Program-made: the position numbers and the translations under genes
Shown here: piece after piece, positions 38,297-44,697 of the stretch
Position numbering within the stretch: position 1 is the stretch's first letter
Layout: each line of letters begins with the position of its first letter
Assembly (NCBI GenBank): GCA_022009755.1
Contig: CP091722.1
Location: forward strand, 132,001-196,000
DNA from: Oscillospiraceae bacterium
Lineage (GTDB): Bacteria; Bacillota; Clostridia; Christensenellales; QALW01
Length of the DNA: 64,000 nt
Direction of reading: 5' to 3'
The notes under the pieces: model-generated
The model's input: the letters and a program-made list of their open reading frames with translations, nothing else
Told to the model about the DNA's origin: nothing
Databases searched by the model: none

Positions 38297-39802
38297 TTAT
38301 TTCGCGTCCGCCGCGCTTCCGGCGGCGCTTGCGGCGTCTTTTTTCGCGGCGCGCCGGGAAAAGAGCGCCGAAACCAGCGGAGATACTGTCAGCGAGCACA
38401 CTATCGCCGCCGCCCCCGTCATGGGAGCGGAAAGGCCGGAAAGGCCGGAAATACCGGCAAGCGTTATAAGCATGGCGCATATAACGCTTGCCCACGCTCC
38501 GTAAACATTCATGCCCTTCTTAAGGCGCACTCCCCACAGATACGGCCCTATAAACGCACCGCTCACCGCGCCCCAGGAATAGGACATCAGGTTTACTATC
38601 GCATCGGCGTTTGAAAGCGCCAGCGCTGCCGAAGCGCCTATCAGAATAACGCATACCCCGCGCAGCACATTTATGCTGCTGCGGCCTCCGTCCTTCTTTT
38701 TCAGTATGTCCACGGAAAAGCTGGAGGCGGAAGTAAGCACAATGGAGGACAGTGTGGACATGGAGGCGGACAGCACCATAACCGCAATTATGCCGAAAAG
38801 CACATCGCCCGCAGCTCCCAGCGGCGTAAGCACCTGCTCCAGTATCCGGGGCACCACAAGGTCGCCGTTTTGTTTCCCGGAGGCGTCAAGCGGCATTGAG
38901 CCGTGCATATATACCCGTCCGAAGGTGCCTATAAGATAGGAGCCCACCGCAATGATAAGGGAAAATACCGTGGAAATAACCGTGGCCTTGCGTATTTCGC
39001 CCTCTCCCTTTATGGCGTGGAACTTGTGCGCCATCTGCGGCAGCCCCCATGCCCCCAAAGAGGTCATGATTATCAGCGCCGCAAGCTCCGGCGAAAAGCA
39101 AAACAGGCTGTTAAGCGCCTGCCCGGACTCCCCGCTTTGCCTCTCAAGCTCCGCCATGCCGCCTGCAAACCCGCCGATTTCGGGGTTGAATATAATAAGG
39201 CAGGTAACGGCAATTATGCCTATAAGCATTATCATGCCCTGGATAAAGTCATTTACGGCTGCGGCAAGGTAGCCCCCCAGCACAAGATAAACCGCAGTCA
39301 GCAGCGCCATTGATATTATAACGGCATTAAAGGGCAAATTAAAAGCTCGGTCAAACAGTATGCCCAGCCCGGAATATACGCTTGCGGAGTAGGGAATAAG
39401 AAAAATAAACATAATAAGGCTTGCGGCCCTGCAAAGTAAAGGGGAAGAGTAGCGGTTTTTGAAAAATTCCGGCATGGTTGCGCTGTGATAGCGCTCCATG
39501 GCGCGGTATGTGCTTTTGCCCAGTATCAGCCATGCCGCAAGCGTGCCGATAAGGGCGTTGCCTATGCCTATCCATACGGAGGAAAGCCCGTATTTCCAGG
39601 ATACGCTGCCGCCGTAGCCTATAAATACTACGGCGCTGAAATATGTGGTGCCGTATGCAAAGGCGGAGAACCAGCCGCCCAGGCGTCCGCCGCCCAGCAT
39701 GAAGTCCTCCGTGCTTTTGATTTTTTTGGCAGAAATTATGCCCGTTGCCGACATTGCGGCAACAAAAAGCAGTAAAATGCCGTAACGAATAGCAGTATTC
39801 AT
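38297..39802 (-). CDS. Sodium:solute symporter-family transporter
   Basis: The product of about 501 residues has 13 hydrophobic segments. SSF-family marks are STEDFMLGGGRLGGWFSAFAYG, the TYFSAVVFIGYGGSVSWKYG stretch and a helix 8 region with LSASMSTLSSIVLTSAS, which lines the sodium site. Substrates of the family include proline, pantothenate and sugars; which one applies is unknown. ATG 39802 is chosen behind AAGGACGG, although the frame is open 57 bases further upstream. The C-terminus is Ala-rich (AAKKDAASAAGSAADAK). A strong promoter precedes it. Confidence 0.86.
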   Translation of the reverse strand: MNTAIRYGILLLFVAAMSATGIISAKKIKSTEDFMLGGGRLGGWFSAFAYGTTYFSAVVFIGYGGSVSWKYGLSSVWIGIGNALIGTLAAWLILGKSTYRAMERYHSATMPEFFKNRYSSPLLCRAASLIMFIFLIPYSASVYSGLGILFDRAFNLPFNAVIISMALLTAVYLVLGGYLAAAVNDFIQGMIMLIGIIAVTCLIIFNPEIGGFAGGMAELERQSGESGQALNSLFCFSPELAALIIMTSLGAWGLPQMAHKFHAIKGEGEIRKATVISTVFSLIIAVGSYLIGTFGRVYMHGSMPLDASGKQNGDLVVPRILEQVLTPLGAAGDVLFGIIAVMVLSASMSTLSSIVLTSASSFSVDILKKKDGGRSSINVLRGVCVILIGASAALALSNADAIVNLMSYSWGAVSGAFIGPYLWGVRLKKGMNVYGAWASVICAMLITLAGISGLSGLSAPMTGAAAIVCSLTVSPLVSALFSRRAAKKDAASAAGSAADAK

Positions 39803-39885
39803 TTTTTCCGTCCTTCCGTGCTTCTGCTGCTGTAATATGCACTTGTTTTTGTTCTGCAAACCGAAATACCATTATACAGCTTAGA

Positions 39886-39914
39886 ATTATATCCGTTCCC
39901 GGTGGCTTTGTAAA
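39886..39914 (-). promoter_or_regulatory. Sigma-A-type promoter of the SSF transporter gene
   Basis: On the minus strand TTTACA and TATAAT are exactly 17 bases apart, about 85 bases before the start codon. Confidence 0.7.
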
Positions 39915-39977
39915 GGGATTTAACAGTTTGTACACAGCTGTTCGCCGTTTTTTCATACTTTATTTACCGTTTGTCTG

Positions 39978-40005
39978 TTGTATTTTTTGCGCATACGGTT
40001 ATAAT
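39978..40005 (+). promoter_or_regulatory. Sigma-A-type promoter of a short transcript
   Basis: TTGTAT and a perfect TATAAT are 16 bases apart. Only a short unit ending in a strong terminator lies downstream. Confidence 0.6.
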
Positions 40006-40011
40006 AAAGGC

Positions 40012-40117
40012 GTAAAGAATGAGGCGGCGATGAAGAACAGGCGTCGCAGCCGCGTTTGTACAATCCTCCTACTAATATACCCCCTATCGGAAGGGCCGCC
40101 GCATGGCGGCCTTTTCC
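40012..40117 (+). ncRNA. Candidate small RNA (or leader-peptide transcript) of about 105 nt
   Basis: The unit lies between a promoter and a 12-bp GC-rich terminator. Its 5' part can fold (GGCGAT...GTCGC around 40025-40046). An unpaired middle carries UCCUCCU (40064-40070) and ACCCCCU (40079-40085), C-rich stretches of the kind that Firmicutes sRNAs use to pair with ribosome-binding sites. A small frame starts at ATG 40030 behind GAGG and reads MKNRRRSRVCTILLLIYPLS into the terminator, so a leader peptide is the alternative. Confidence 0.35.
40089..40117 (+). terminator. Terminator of the short transcript
   Basis: GGAAGGGCCGCC pairs with GGCGGCCTTTTCC around GCAT; the U tract is interrupted (TTTTCCGTTTTC). 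Confidence 0.7.
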
Positions 40118-40283
40118 GTTTTCAAAGCATGTTTTTTGCAAAAAATTTTTTCAAAAATTTCTGCTGCATTTTTATGCGCTTTTTTTGCTGTTTTTGATGC
40201 GTTTTTTACCGTTTTTTTCACTGTTTTTTGCGCAATTTTTTTCCTTTGAAAAAAAGTCAATGGCACACATTCGGCGGGTTTGT
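40118..40283. other. T-rich low-complexity region
   Basis: The stretch consists of many T runs of five to seven bases separated by short GC words (for example GCGCTTTTTTTGC). It holds no gene on the plus strand. On the minus strand the same bases read as a Lys-rich frame that I do not accept as a gene. Confidence 0.5.
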
Positions 40284-40313
40284 GTCATAAGTGCGGACGG
40301 GCCGTCATAAATA
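40284..40313 (+). promoter_or_regulatory. Candidate sigma-E-type promoter of spoIID
   Basis: GTCATAA and CATAAATA are 15 bases apart, close to the sigma-E pattern (ATATT-like -35; CATACAAT-like -10) known for spoIID in Bacillus. The -10 box is about 48 bases before the start codon. Confidence 0.45.
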
Positions 40314-40360
40314 AATAACGGGCGTTTTCATTTCTTAAAAGCAAAAACAGGAGAAAAAAT

Positions 40361-41419
40361 ATGAAAAAAACATGCATCTTTGCGGCGGAATTCCTCGCCG
40401 CGGGGCTGATTTTGGCGTTTTTGGCCATATCCGGAGCCCGGGGAGCGGGCATAAGCTGCCGCGCGGAAAAACAGCTGGAGTGCTCAAAGGAGGCGGCACG
40501 GCAGCCGTTTACGGATATTATTCTGCAAACCAAAAATGAGCAAAACAGCGGGCAAAACGCCGAAAACACGGCGGAAATCAGCATTTATTGCCAAAGCAGC
40601 AAAAGCGTTGTGCGCCTTGATATGCAGGAGTATATAACGGGAGTGGTGGCGGCGGAAATGCCGTCGTCGTACGGAGCGGAGGCGCTTAAGGCACAGGCGG
40701 TGGCGGCAAGGACCTATTTTGAATATAAGCGCAGGCGCGGCGGCTGCGGAAAAAACGATTCCTGCGCGGTGTGCACCGCGTCGGGGCACTGCCAGGCCTA
40801 TGCGGATAAAAATGAACGCAGGAAAAAATGGGGAAAAAGCTTCGAGGAAAAGGAGGCTCGCATACAGCAGGCGGTGAGGGATACGCAGGGCGAAATCATG
40901 ACCTTCGGCGGAGAAGTCGTTTTGGCAATGTATCACGATTCCTCCTTCGGCAGCACCGAGGCCTATCGGGAGCTGTACTCCGGCGGCAGAGCGGAATATC
41001 TGCAAAGCGTTTCCACTCCGGAAAAAGCACGGGAGGTAAAGCGCATAAAGGCGATAAGCTGCGCGGAGTTTGCGCACCGGCTTGTGAAAAAATTCCCGGA
41101 TTGCGCGGTGCGGGCGGCTCAGCTGCAAAATCAGCTGAAAATTGAGGAGCTGACTGCGTCCGGCAGGGTAAAAACCGTCCGTGTGGGCAAAATTACCGTA
41201 AGCGGCAGTGAATTTGAGGCGGCCGCCGGGCTCAGAAGCACCCTTTACAGCTTTAATTTTTCGGCGGGCAATATCATATTTACAAATTACGGATACGGGC
41301 ACGGCGTGGGAATGAGCCAGCGCGGCGCGGCGGCCATGGCAAAGGAGGGCAAAAGCTATGAGGAAATACTGCTGCATTATTATAAGGGAGTGACGATTGA
41401 AAATATCGATGTAAAATAG
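40361..41419 (+). CDS. spoIID: Stage II sporulation protein D
   Basis: The 352-residue product is the peptidoglycan transglycosylase of the engulfment machine in the mother cell. An N-terminal helix (AAEFLAAGLILAFLAISGA) anchors it. The SpoIID domain shows EYITGVVAAEMPSSYGAEALKAQAVAARTY, here cited as EYITGVVAAEMP, then YHDSSFGSTEAY and GYGHGVGMSQRGA near the C-terminus. Several Cys lie near SCAVCTASGHCQAY, as in other family members. AGGAG precedes the ATG. It is followed by a spoIIQ-type gene, the usual clostridial order, so both act in engulfment. Confidence 0.94.
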   Translation: MKKTCIFAAEFLAAGLILAFLAISGARGAGISCRAEKQLECSKEAARQPFTDIILQTKNEQNSGQNAENTAEISIYCQSSKSVVRLDMQEYITGVVAAEMPSSYGAEALKAQAVAARTYFEYKRRRGGCGKNDSCAVCTASGHCQAYADKNERRKKWGKSFEEKEARIQQAVRDTQGEIMTFGGEVVLAMYHDSSFGSTEAYRELYSGGRAEYLQSVSTPEKAREVKRIKAISCAEFAHRLVKKFPDCAVRAAQLQNQLKIEELTASGRVKTVRVGKITVSGSEFEAAAGLRSTLYSFNFSAGNIIFTNYGYGHGVGMSQRGAAAMAKEGKSYEEILLHYYKGVTIENIDVK

Positions 41420-41481
41420 AGAAAAAAGAGCATGAAAGAAGAAAAAGATGCATCGACTTAGCTTTTGAGCGCAAAAAATAT

Positions 41482-41509
41482 GTATATAACACTTCCGCGG
41501 GGCAAAAAT
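41482..41509 (+). promoter_or_regulatory. Candidate sigma-F-type promoter of spoIIQ
   Basis: GTATA and GGCAAAAAT are 14 bases apart; this fits the forespore pattern GYWTA ... GGNNANANT except for slightly short spacing. It lies 21 bases before the start codon. Confidence 0.45.
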
Positions 41510-41529
41510 AACTGCGGAGGTGTTTATTT

Positions 41530-42201
41530 ATGAATTTAGGACCGTTCAAAGACAGAACAAGGAAAAAGGGCTCGTTTATAAAAGCCGTCGGCAAGCAGGG
41601 AATATGTGCAATAGCCTTTCTTGCCCTTGCGGTGGGCGGAATAGTGCTGGCCGTATCCCTCGGAGGTAAAACGGGACAGCAGGCACAGGCCGACCCCACG
41701 GCAAAGCCGCCGCAGGCAGAGGTTACGCGCAGGCCGAACGACAGCAAGGATGTTACGGCTCCCGGGCTTGTGACCGTTCCGGAGAAGATGCTGCTGCCGG
41801 TAAAGGGGGAAATGCGCAAGGAATTTGCGCAGGACAGCCTTGTTTTCAGCCAGACCATGAAGGAGTGGAGCACGCATAACGGCGTGGATATCTCCTGCGC
41901 TCAGGGCGATAAGGTGGCTGCGGTGTTAAGCGGAACCGTGGAGAGGGCGCAGGCAGATTATTTGCTGGGGAATGTTGTGGTAATAAAACATTCAAACGGG
42001 CTGAAAACCGTGTATGCCGGTCTTGATGCCATTGCGGACGATATAAAGGCCGGCACAAAGGTGGTTGCGGGCAAGGAGATAGGAACGGCGGGCAACACGG
42101 CGCTTAACGAAATAGCGGACGGAGCTCATCTGCATTTCGAGGTGCTTAAGGACGGAAAAAATGTCGATCCCATGGAATACCTTGACGACGCAATAAAGTA
42201 A
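41530..42201 (+). CDS. spoIIQ: SpoIIQ-type M23 metallopeptidase protein
   Basis: The 223-residue product has a short basic N-terminus, one helix (GICAIAFLALAVGGIVLAVSL), a linker with Pro and Thr, and a C-terminal LytM/M23 domain. The zinc ligands are present as THNGVDISC (HxxxD) and HLHFEV (HxH). In clostridia SpoIIQ keeps these ligands, unlike the Bacillus protein. It bridges forespore and mother cell with SpoIIIAH. The context behind spoIID supports the call; a generic M23 endopeptidase is the alternative. GCGGAGG precedes the ATG. Confidence 0.88.
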   Translation: MNLGPFKDRTRKKGSFIKAVGKQGICAIAFLALAVGGIVLAVSLGGKTGQQAQADPTAKPPQAEVTRRPNDSKDVTAPGLVTVPEKMLLPVKGEMRKEFAQDSLVFSQTMKEWSTHNGVDISCAQGDKVAAVLSGTVERAQADYLLGNVVVIKHSNGLKTVYAGLDAIADDIKAGTKVVAGKEIGTAGNTALNEIADGAHLHFEVLKDGKNVDPMEYLDDAIK

Positions 42202-42209
42202 ACACAAAA

Positions 42210-42227
42210 ACGGCCCTCAGGGGCCGT
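42210..42227 (+). terminator. Hairpin after spoIIQ
   Basis: ACGGCCC pairs with GGGCCGT around TCAG. The following sequence lacks a T run, so termination is doubtful. Confidence 0.35.
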
Positions 42228-42385
42228 ACATAAATCGCGGACGCCGTACTGTTCCGCAAAGCATGAAACGGGTGTAATGCCGGCGTTTGCGTATTTTCGG
42301 GTTTTCGGGCGGGAGCTGCTTTGAGAATTAAATCAGTAAATTCGGCAAAAATACGAAGCGGCTGCGGCGCAGCCGCAATAAAGAG

Positions 42386-42414
42386 TTGCAAAAAGAATAA
42401 TACCGTGATATAAT
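42386..42414 (+). promoter_or_regulatory. Sigma-A-type promoter of the rimP-nusA-infB operon
   Basis: TTGCAA and TATAAT are exactly 17 bases apart, about 78 bases before rimP. Confidence 0.8.
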
Positions 42415-42443
42415 ACGCATAACCTTTGATAAGGGGTTTGCTT

Positions 42444-42478
42444 GAGTGGGCTTGACATAATCCCACTCTTATTTTTTG
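42444..42478 (+). promoter_or_regulatory. rimP leader hairpin, possible attenuator
   Basis: GAGTGGG pairs with CCCACTC around an 11-base loop and is followed by TTATTTTTTG. A GAGTGGG/CCCACTC stem in front of rimP is found widely in Firmicutes (recalled, not searched), which suggests attenuation of the operon, perhaps through NusA. Confidence 0.55.
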
Positions 42479-42491
42479 AAGGTGGAAATAT

Positions 42492-42944
42492 ATGGAAATA
42501 TGCGAAGCCGCACGGCAATGCGCCGGCCCGCTTATAGAGAAGCTGGGTTATGAGCTTGTGGACGCGGAATATGCCATGCAGGACGGACTGATGTGCCTTT
42601 GCTTTTATATATGGAAGCAGGGGGGCGTTTCCCTGGACGACTGTGAGCAGGTATCCCGCGCCATTGAAGCGCCGATAGAGCAGGCGGATGTAACGCAGGG
42701 CAGGCCGTACTGCCTGTGTGTTTCCTCACCGGGAGAGCGCGCGCTTAAAACGGAAAGGGATTTTGAAAGAAACTTAGGCGCCTGCGTTACGGTGGAACTC
42801 AAATCAGCGCTTAAGGGCAAAAAGAAAAAATTCAGGGGAAAGCTGCTTTCCTACGGCGACAAGGTAATAATAAACACGGGCAAGGAGAATGAGACCTTCG
42901 AAAACGAAAACATTGCCTCCGTAAGCCCGTATATAGGCTTTTGA
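42492..42944 (+). CDS. rimP: Ribosome maturation factor RimP
   Basis: The 150-residue product aids 30S subunit assembly. Motifs are GYELVDAEYAM, the SLDDCEQVSRAIE stretch and CVSSPGERALKTERDF (the usual SPG-L), with a C-terminal SH3-like part (FRGKLLSYGDKVIINTG). It is the first gene of the operon and directly follows the leader hairpin. AAGGTGG precedes the ATG. Confidence 0.94.
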   Translation: MEICEAARQCAGPLIEKLGYELVDAEYAMQDGLMCLCFYIWKQGGVSLDDCEQVSRAIEAPIEQADVTQGRPYCLCVSSPGERALKTERDFERNLGACVTVELKSALKGKKKKFRGKLLSYGDKVIINTGKENETFENENIASVSPYIGF

Positions 42945-43033
42945 ATACGAAAAAGACACAGACGCACAAAATTGCAGCACTGCATTAAAATGCCGTGAGG
43001 CATTTGCAACCGATCAAATTTGGAGGTTATAAA

Positions 43034-44107
43034 ATGAATCTCAATCTTATAGAGGCCGTGGAGGCACTGGAGAAGGAAAAGGGCATCAGCGCCGAGGTGC
43101 TGATAGAATCGATAGAGCTGGCTATGGTTTCCGCCTATAAAAAGGCGAAAAGCTATGACGGGGAAATAATTGCCAGAATGGACCGCGAAACGGGAGATGT
43201 GCAGATATTCCTCGTAAAGACCGTAGTGGAAAGGCTCAACAATCTGGATTCCGAGCTGTCCCTTGAGGAGGCGCAGGAGATAGATCCCCGCTATCAGATA
43301 GGCGACCGCATCGAGATAGAGGATACCCCCAAGGATTTCGGGCGTATAGGCGCACAGACGGCGCGGCAGGTAATTACGCAGCGTCTGCGCGAGGCGGAAA
43401 AGGGGCAGATATACACCGAATATGCAGACAAGCAGAACGAGCTGCTTACTGCCTTTGTGCACAGAATAGAAAACGATTTTGTATATGTAGAGCTGGGCAA
43501 AACCGAGGGCGTGCTTCCGCCTAAGGAGCAGATACCGGGCGAAAAATATGAGCTCAATGAGCGCATAAAGGTGTATGTTGTGGATGTGCGCCGCGCGCTC
43601 AAGGGGCCGCAGGTAACGGTGTCGCGTTCCCATCCCATGCTGGTAAAGCGATTGTTTGAGGTAGAGGTGCCGGAGATACAGGAGGGCATCGTGCAGATAA
43701 AATCCATTGCCCGCGAGGCCGGCTCCCGCAGCAAGATAGCCGTGTATGCGGCAGATCCCGACATTGATCCGTTGGGCGCCTGCGTAGGCCCTAAGGGCAT
43801 AAGAGTGTCCCATATAGTGGATGAGCTTTGCGATGAGAAAATCGACATAGTAAAATGGAGCAGCGATCCGGCGGAATTCATTGCAAATGCGTTAAGTCCG
43901 GCCAAGGTGCTTATGGTATCGGTGAATGAGGCGGATAAGACCGCAAAGGCCGTGGTGCCGGACAATCAGCTTTCCCTTGCTATCGGCAAGGAGGGGCAGA
44001 ATGCGCGGCTTACTGCCCATCTTACCGGCTGGAAGATAGATATCAAGTGCCAGAGTCAGGTAGAGGGTCAGGAGGCACAAGACGGAGGCGGAGAGCTTGA
44101 AGGCTAA
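43034..44107 (+). CDS. nusA: Transcription termination/antitermination factor NusA
   Basis: The product of about 357 residues has an N-terminal polymerase-binding domain (to about residue 130), an S1 domain (RIENDFVYVELGKTEGVLPP), and two KH domains (SIAREAGSRSKIAVYA; VGPKGIRVSHIVDEL; and IGKEGQNARLTAHLTGW). ATG 43034 follows TTTGGAGG; the frame is open upstream, but without a better site. It lies 90 bases behind rimP. A typical Firmicutes-length NusA lacks the acidic repeats found in Proteobacteria, as here. Confidence 0.95.
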   Translation: MNLNLIEAVEALEKEKGISAEVLIESIELAMVSAYKKAKSYDGEIIARMDRETGDVQIFLVKTVVERLNNLDSELSLEEAQEIDPRYQIGDRIEIEDTPKDFGRIGAQTARQVITQRLREAEKGQIYTEYADKQNELLTAFVHRIENDFVYVELGKTEGVLPPKEQIPGEKYELNERIKVYVVDVRRALKGPQVTVSRSHPMLVKRLFEVEVPEIQEGIVQIKSIAREAGSRSKIAVYAADPDIDPLGACVGPKGIRVSHIVDELCDEKIDIVKWSSDPAEFIANALSPAKVLMVSVNEADKTAKAVVPDNQLSLAIGKEGQNARLTAHLTGWKIDIKCQSQVEGQEAQDGGGELEG

Positions 44108-44372
44108 AAAAATACCGATGCGTATGTGTCTGGGCTGCCGGGAAATGAAGCCCAAAAAAGAGCTTATACGCATAGTGCGCGGGCAGGACGGAACGGTAAA
44201 GGCGGACGCCACCGGGAAGCTGCCGGGACGCGGGGCGTATATATGCCCCAAGAAGGAATGTCTTGCCGCCTGTATAAATTCCAAGGCGATAAACCGGGCT
44301 TTTGAAATTCAGCTTACGCCGCAGGCGTGCAGTGAGCTTGCAAAGGAGCTGGAGCAGCTTGGAAATGAGTAA
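44097..44372 (+). CDS. rnpM: RNase P modulator RnpM (YlxR)
   Basis: The 91-residue basic product has the YlxR signature MRMCLGCREMKPKKELIRIV and GRGAYICPKKECLAAC, with Cys pairs that may hold metal. The homologue binds RNase P RNA and modulates its activity. TTG 44097 lies within the last codons of nusA, so translation is coupled. It precedes ylxQ in the conserved order. Confidence 0.9.
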   Translation: MKAKKIPMRMCLGCREMKPKKELIRIVRGQDGTVKADATGKLPGRGAYICPKKECLAACINSKAINRAFEIQLTPQACSELAKELEQLGNE

Positions 44373-44697
44373 ACGGGCGCTGTCCCTTCTCGGCCTTGCC
44401 TGCGGCGCGGGCAAGGCGGTAAGCGGCTTTACCGCGGTTAACAAGGCGGTGGAAGCGGGCAGGGCGCATTTGCTGCTGCTTGACGGCGACATGACGCAGG
44501 ACAGCAGGGATAAATATTTTTCTTTGGCAAAAAAACATTCCGTACCGTGCATAACGGCCGGAGAGGGTTTTTGTGCATACATGGGACATCCCGAACGGAA
44601 GGCGGCGGCGGTGTGCGACGCCGGATTTTCCGCGGAGATATTAAAAGAGATCAATAATACACTTATAAATGCGGGGGTATTTAGCGGTAATGAGTAA
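44365..44697 (+). CDS. L7Ae-like RNA-binding protein YlxQ
   Basis: The 110-residue product belongs to the L7Ae/L30e/S12e/Gadd45 RNA-binding family (ACGAGKAVSGFTAVNKAV; AHLLLLDGDMTQDSRDKYFS). The Bacillus homologue in this operon is YlxQ (also rplGA), which binds kink-turn RNA. ATG 44365 overlaps the stop of rnpM by eight bases. It lies directly before infB, again with overlap, so all are translated in series. Confidence 0.87.
   Translation: MSKRALSLLGLACGAGKAVSGFTAVNKAVEAGRAHLLLLDGDMTQDSRDKYFSLAKKHSVPCITAGEGFCAYMGHPERKAAAVCDAGFSAEILKEINNTLINAGVFSGNE

Noticed and set aside
38430..38455. Short GGAAAGGCC repeats inside the SSF transporter gene
   Set aside because: They encode part of the normal membrane protein (GLSGLSAP) and repeat only three times.
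40084..40266. Lys/Ala-rich 60-residue frame on the minus strand (KKTVKKTVKNASKTAKKAHK), like a histone H1-type tail
   Set aside because: It starts at GTG without a ribosome site and is simply the reverse of a T-run-rich low-complexity region.
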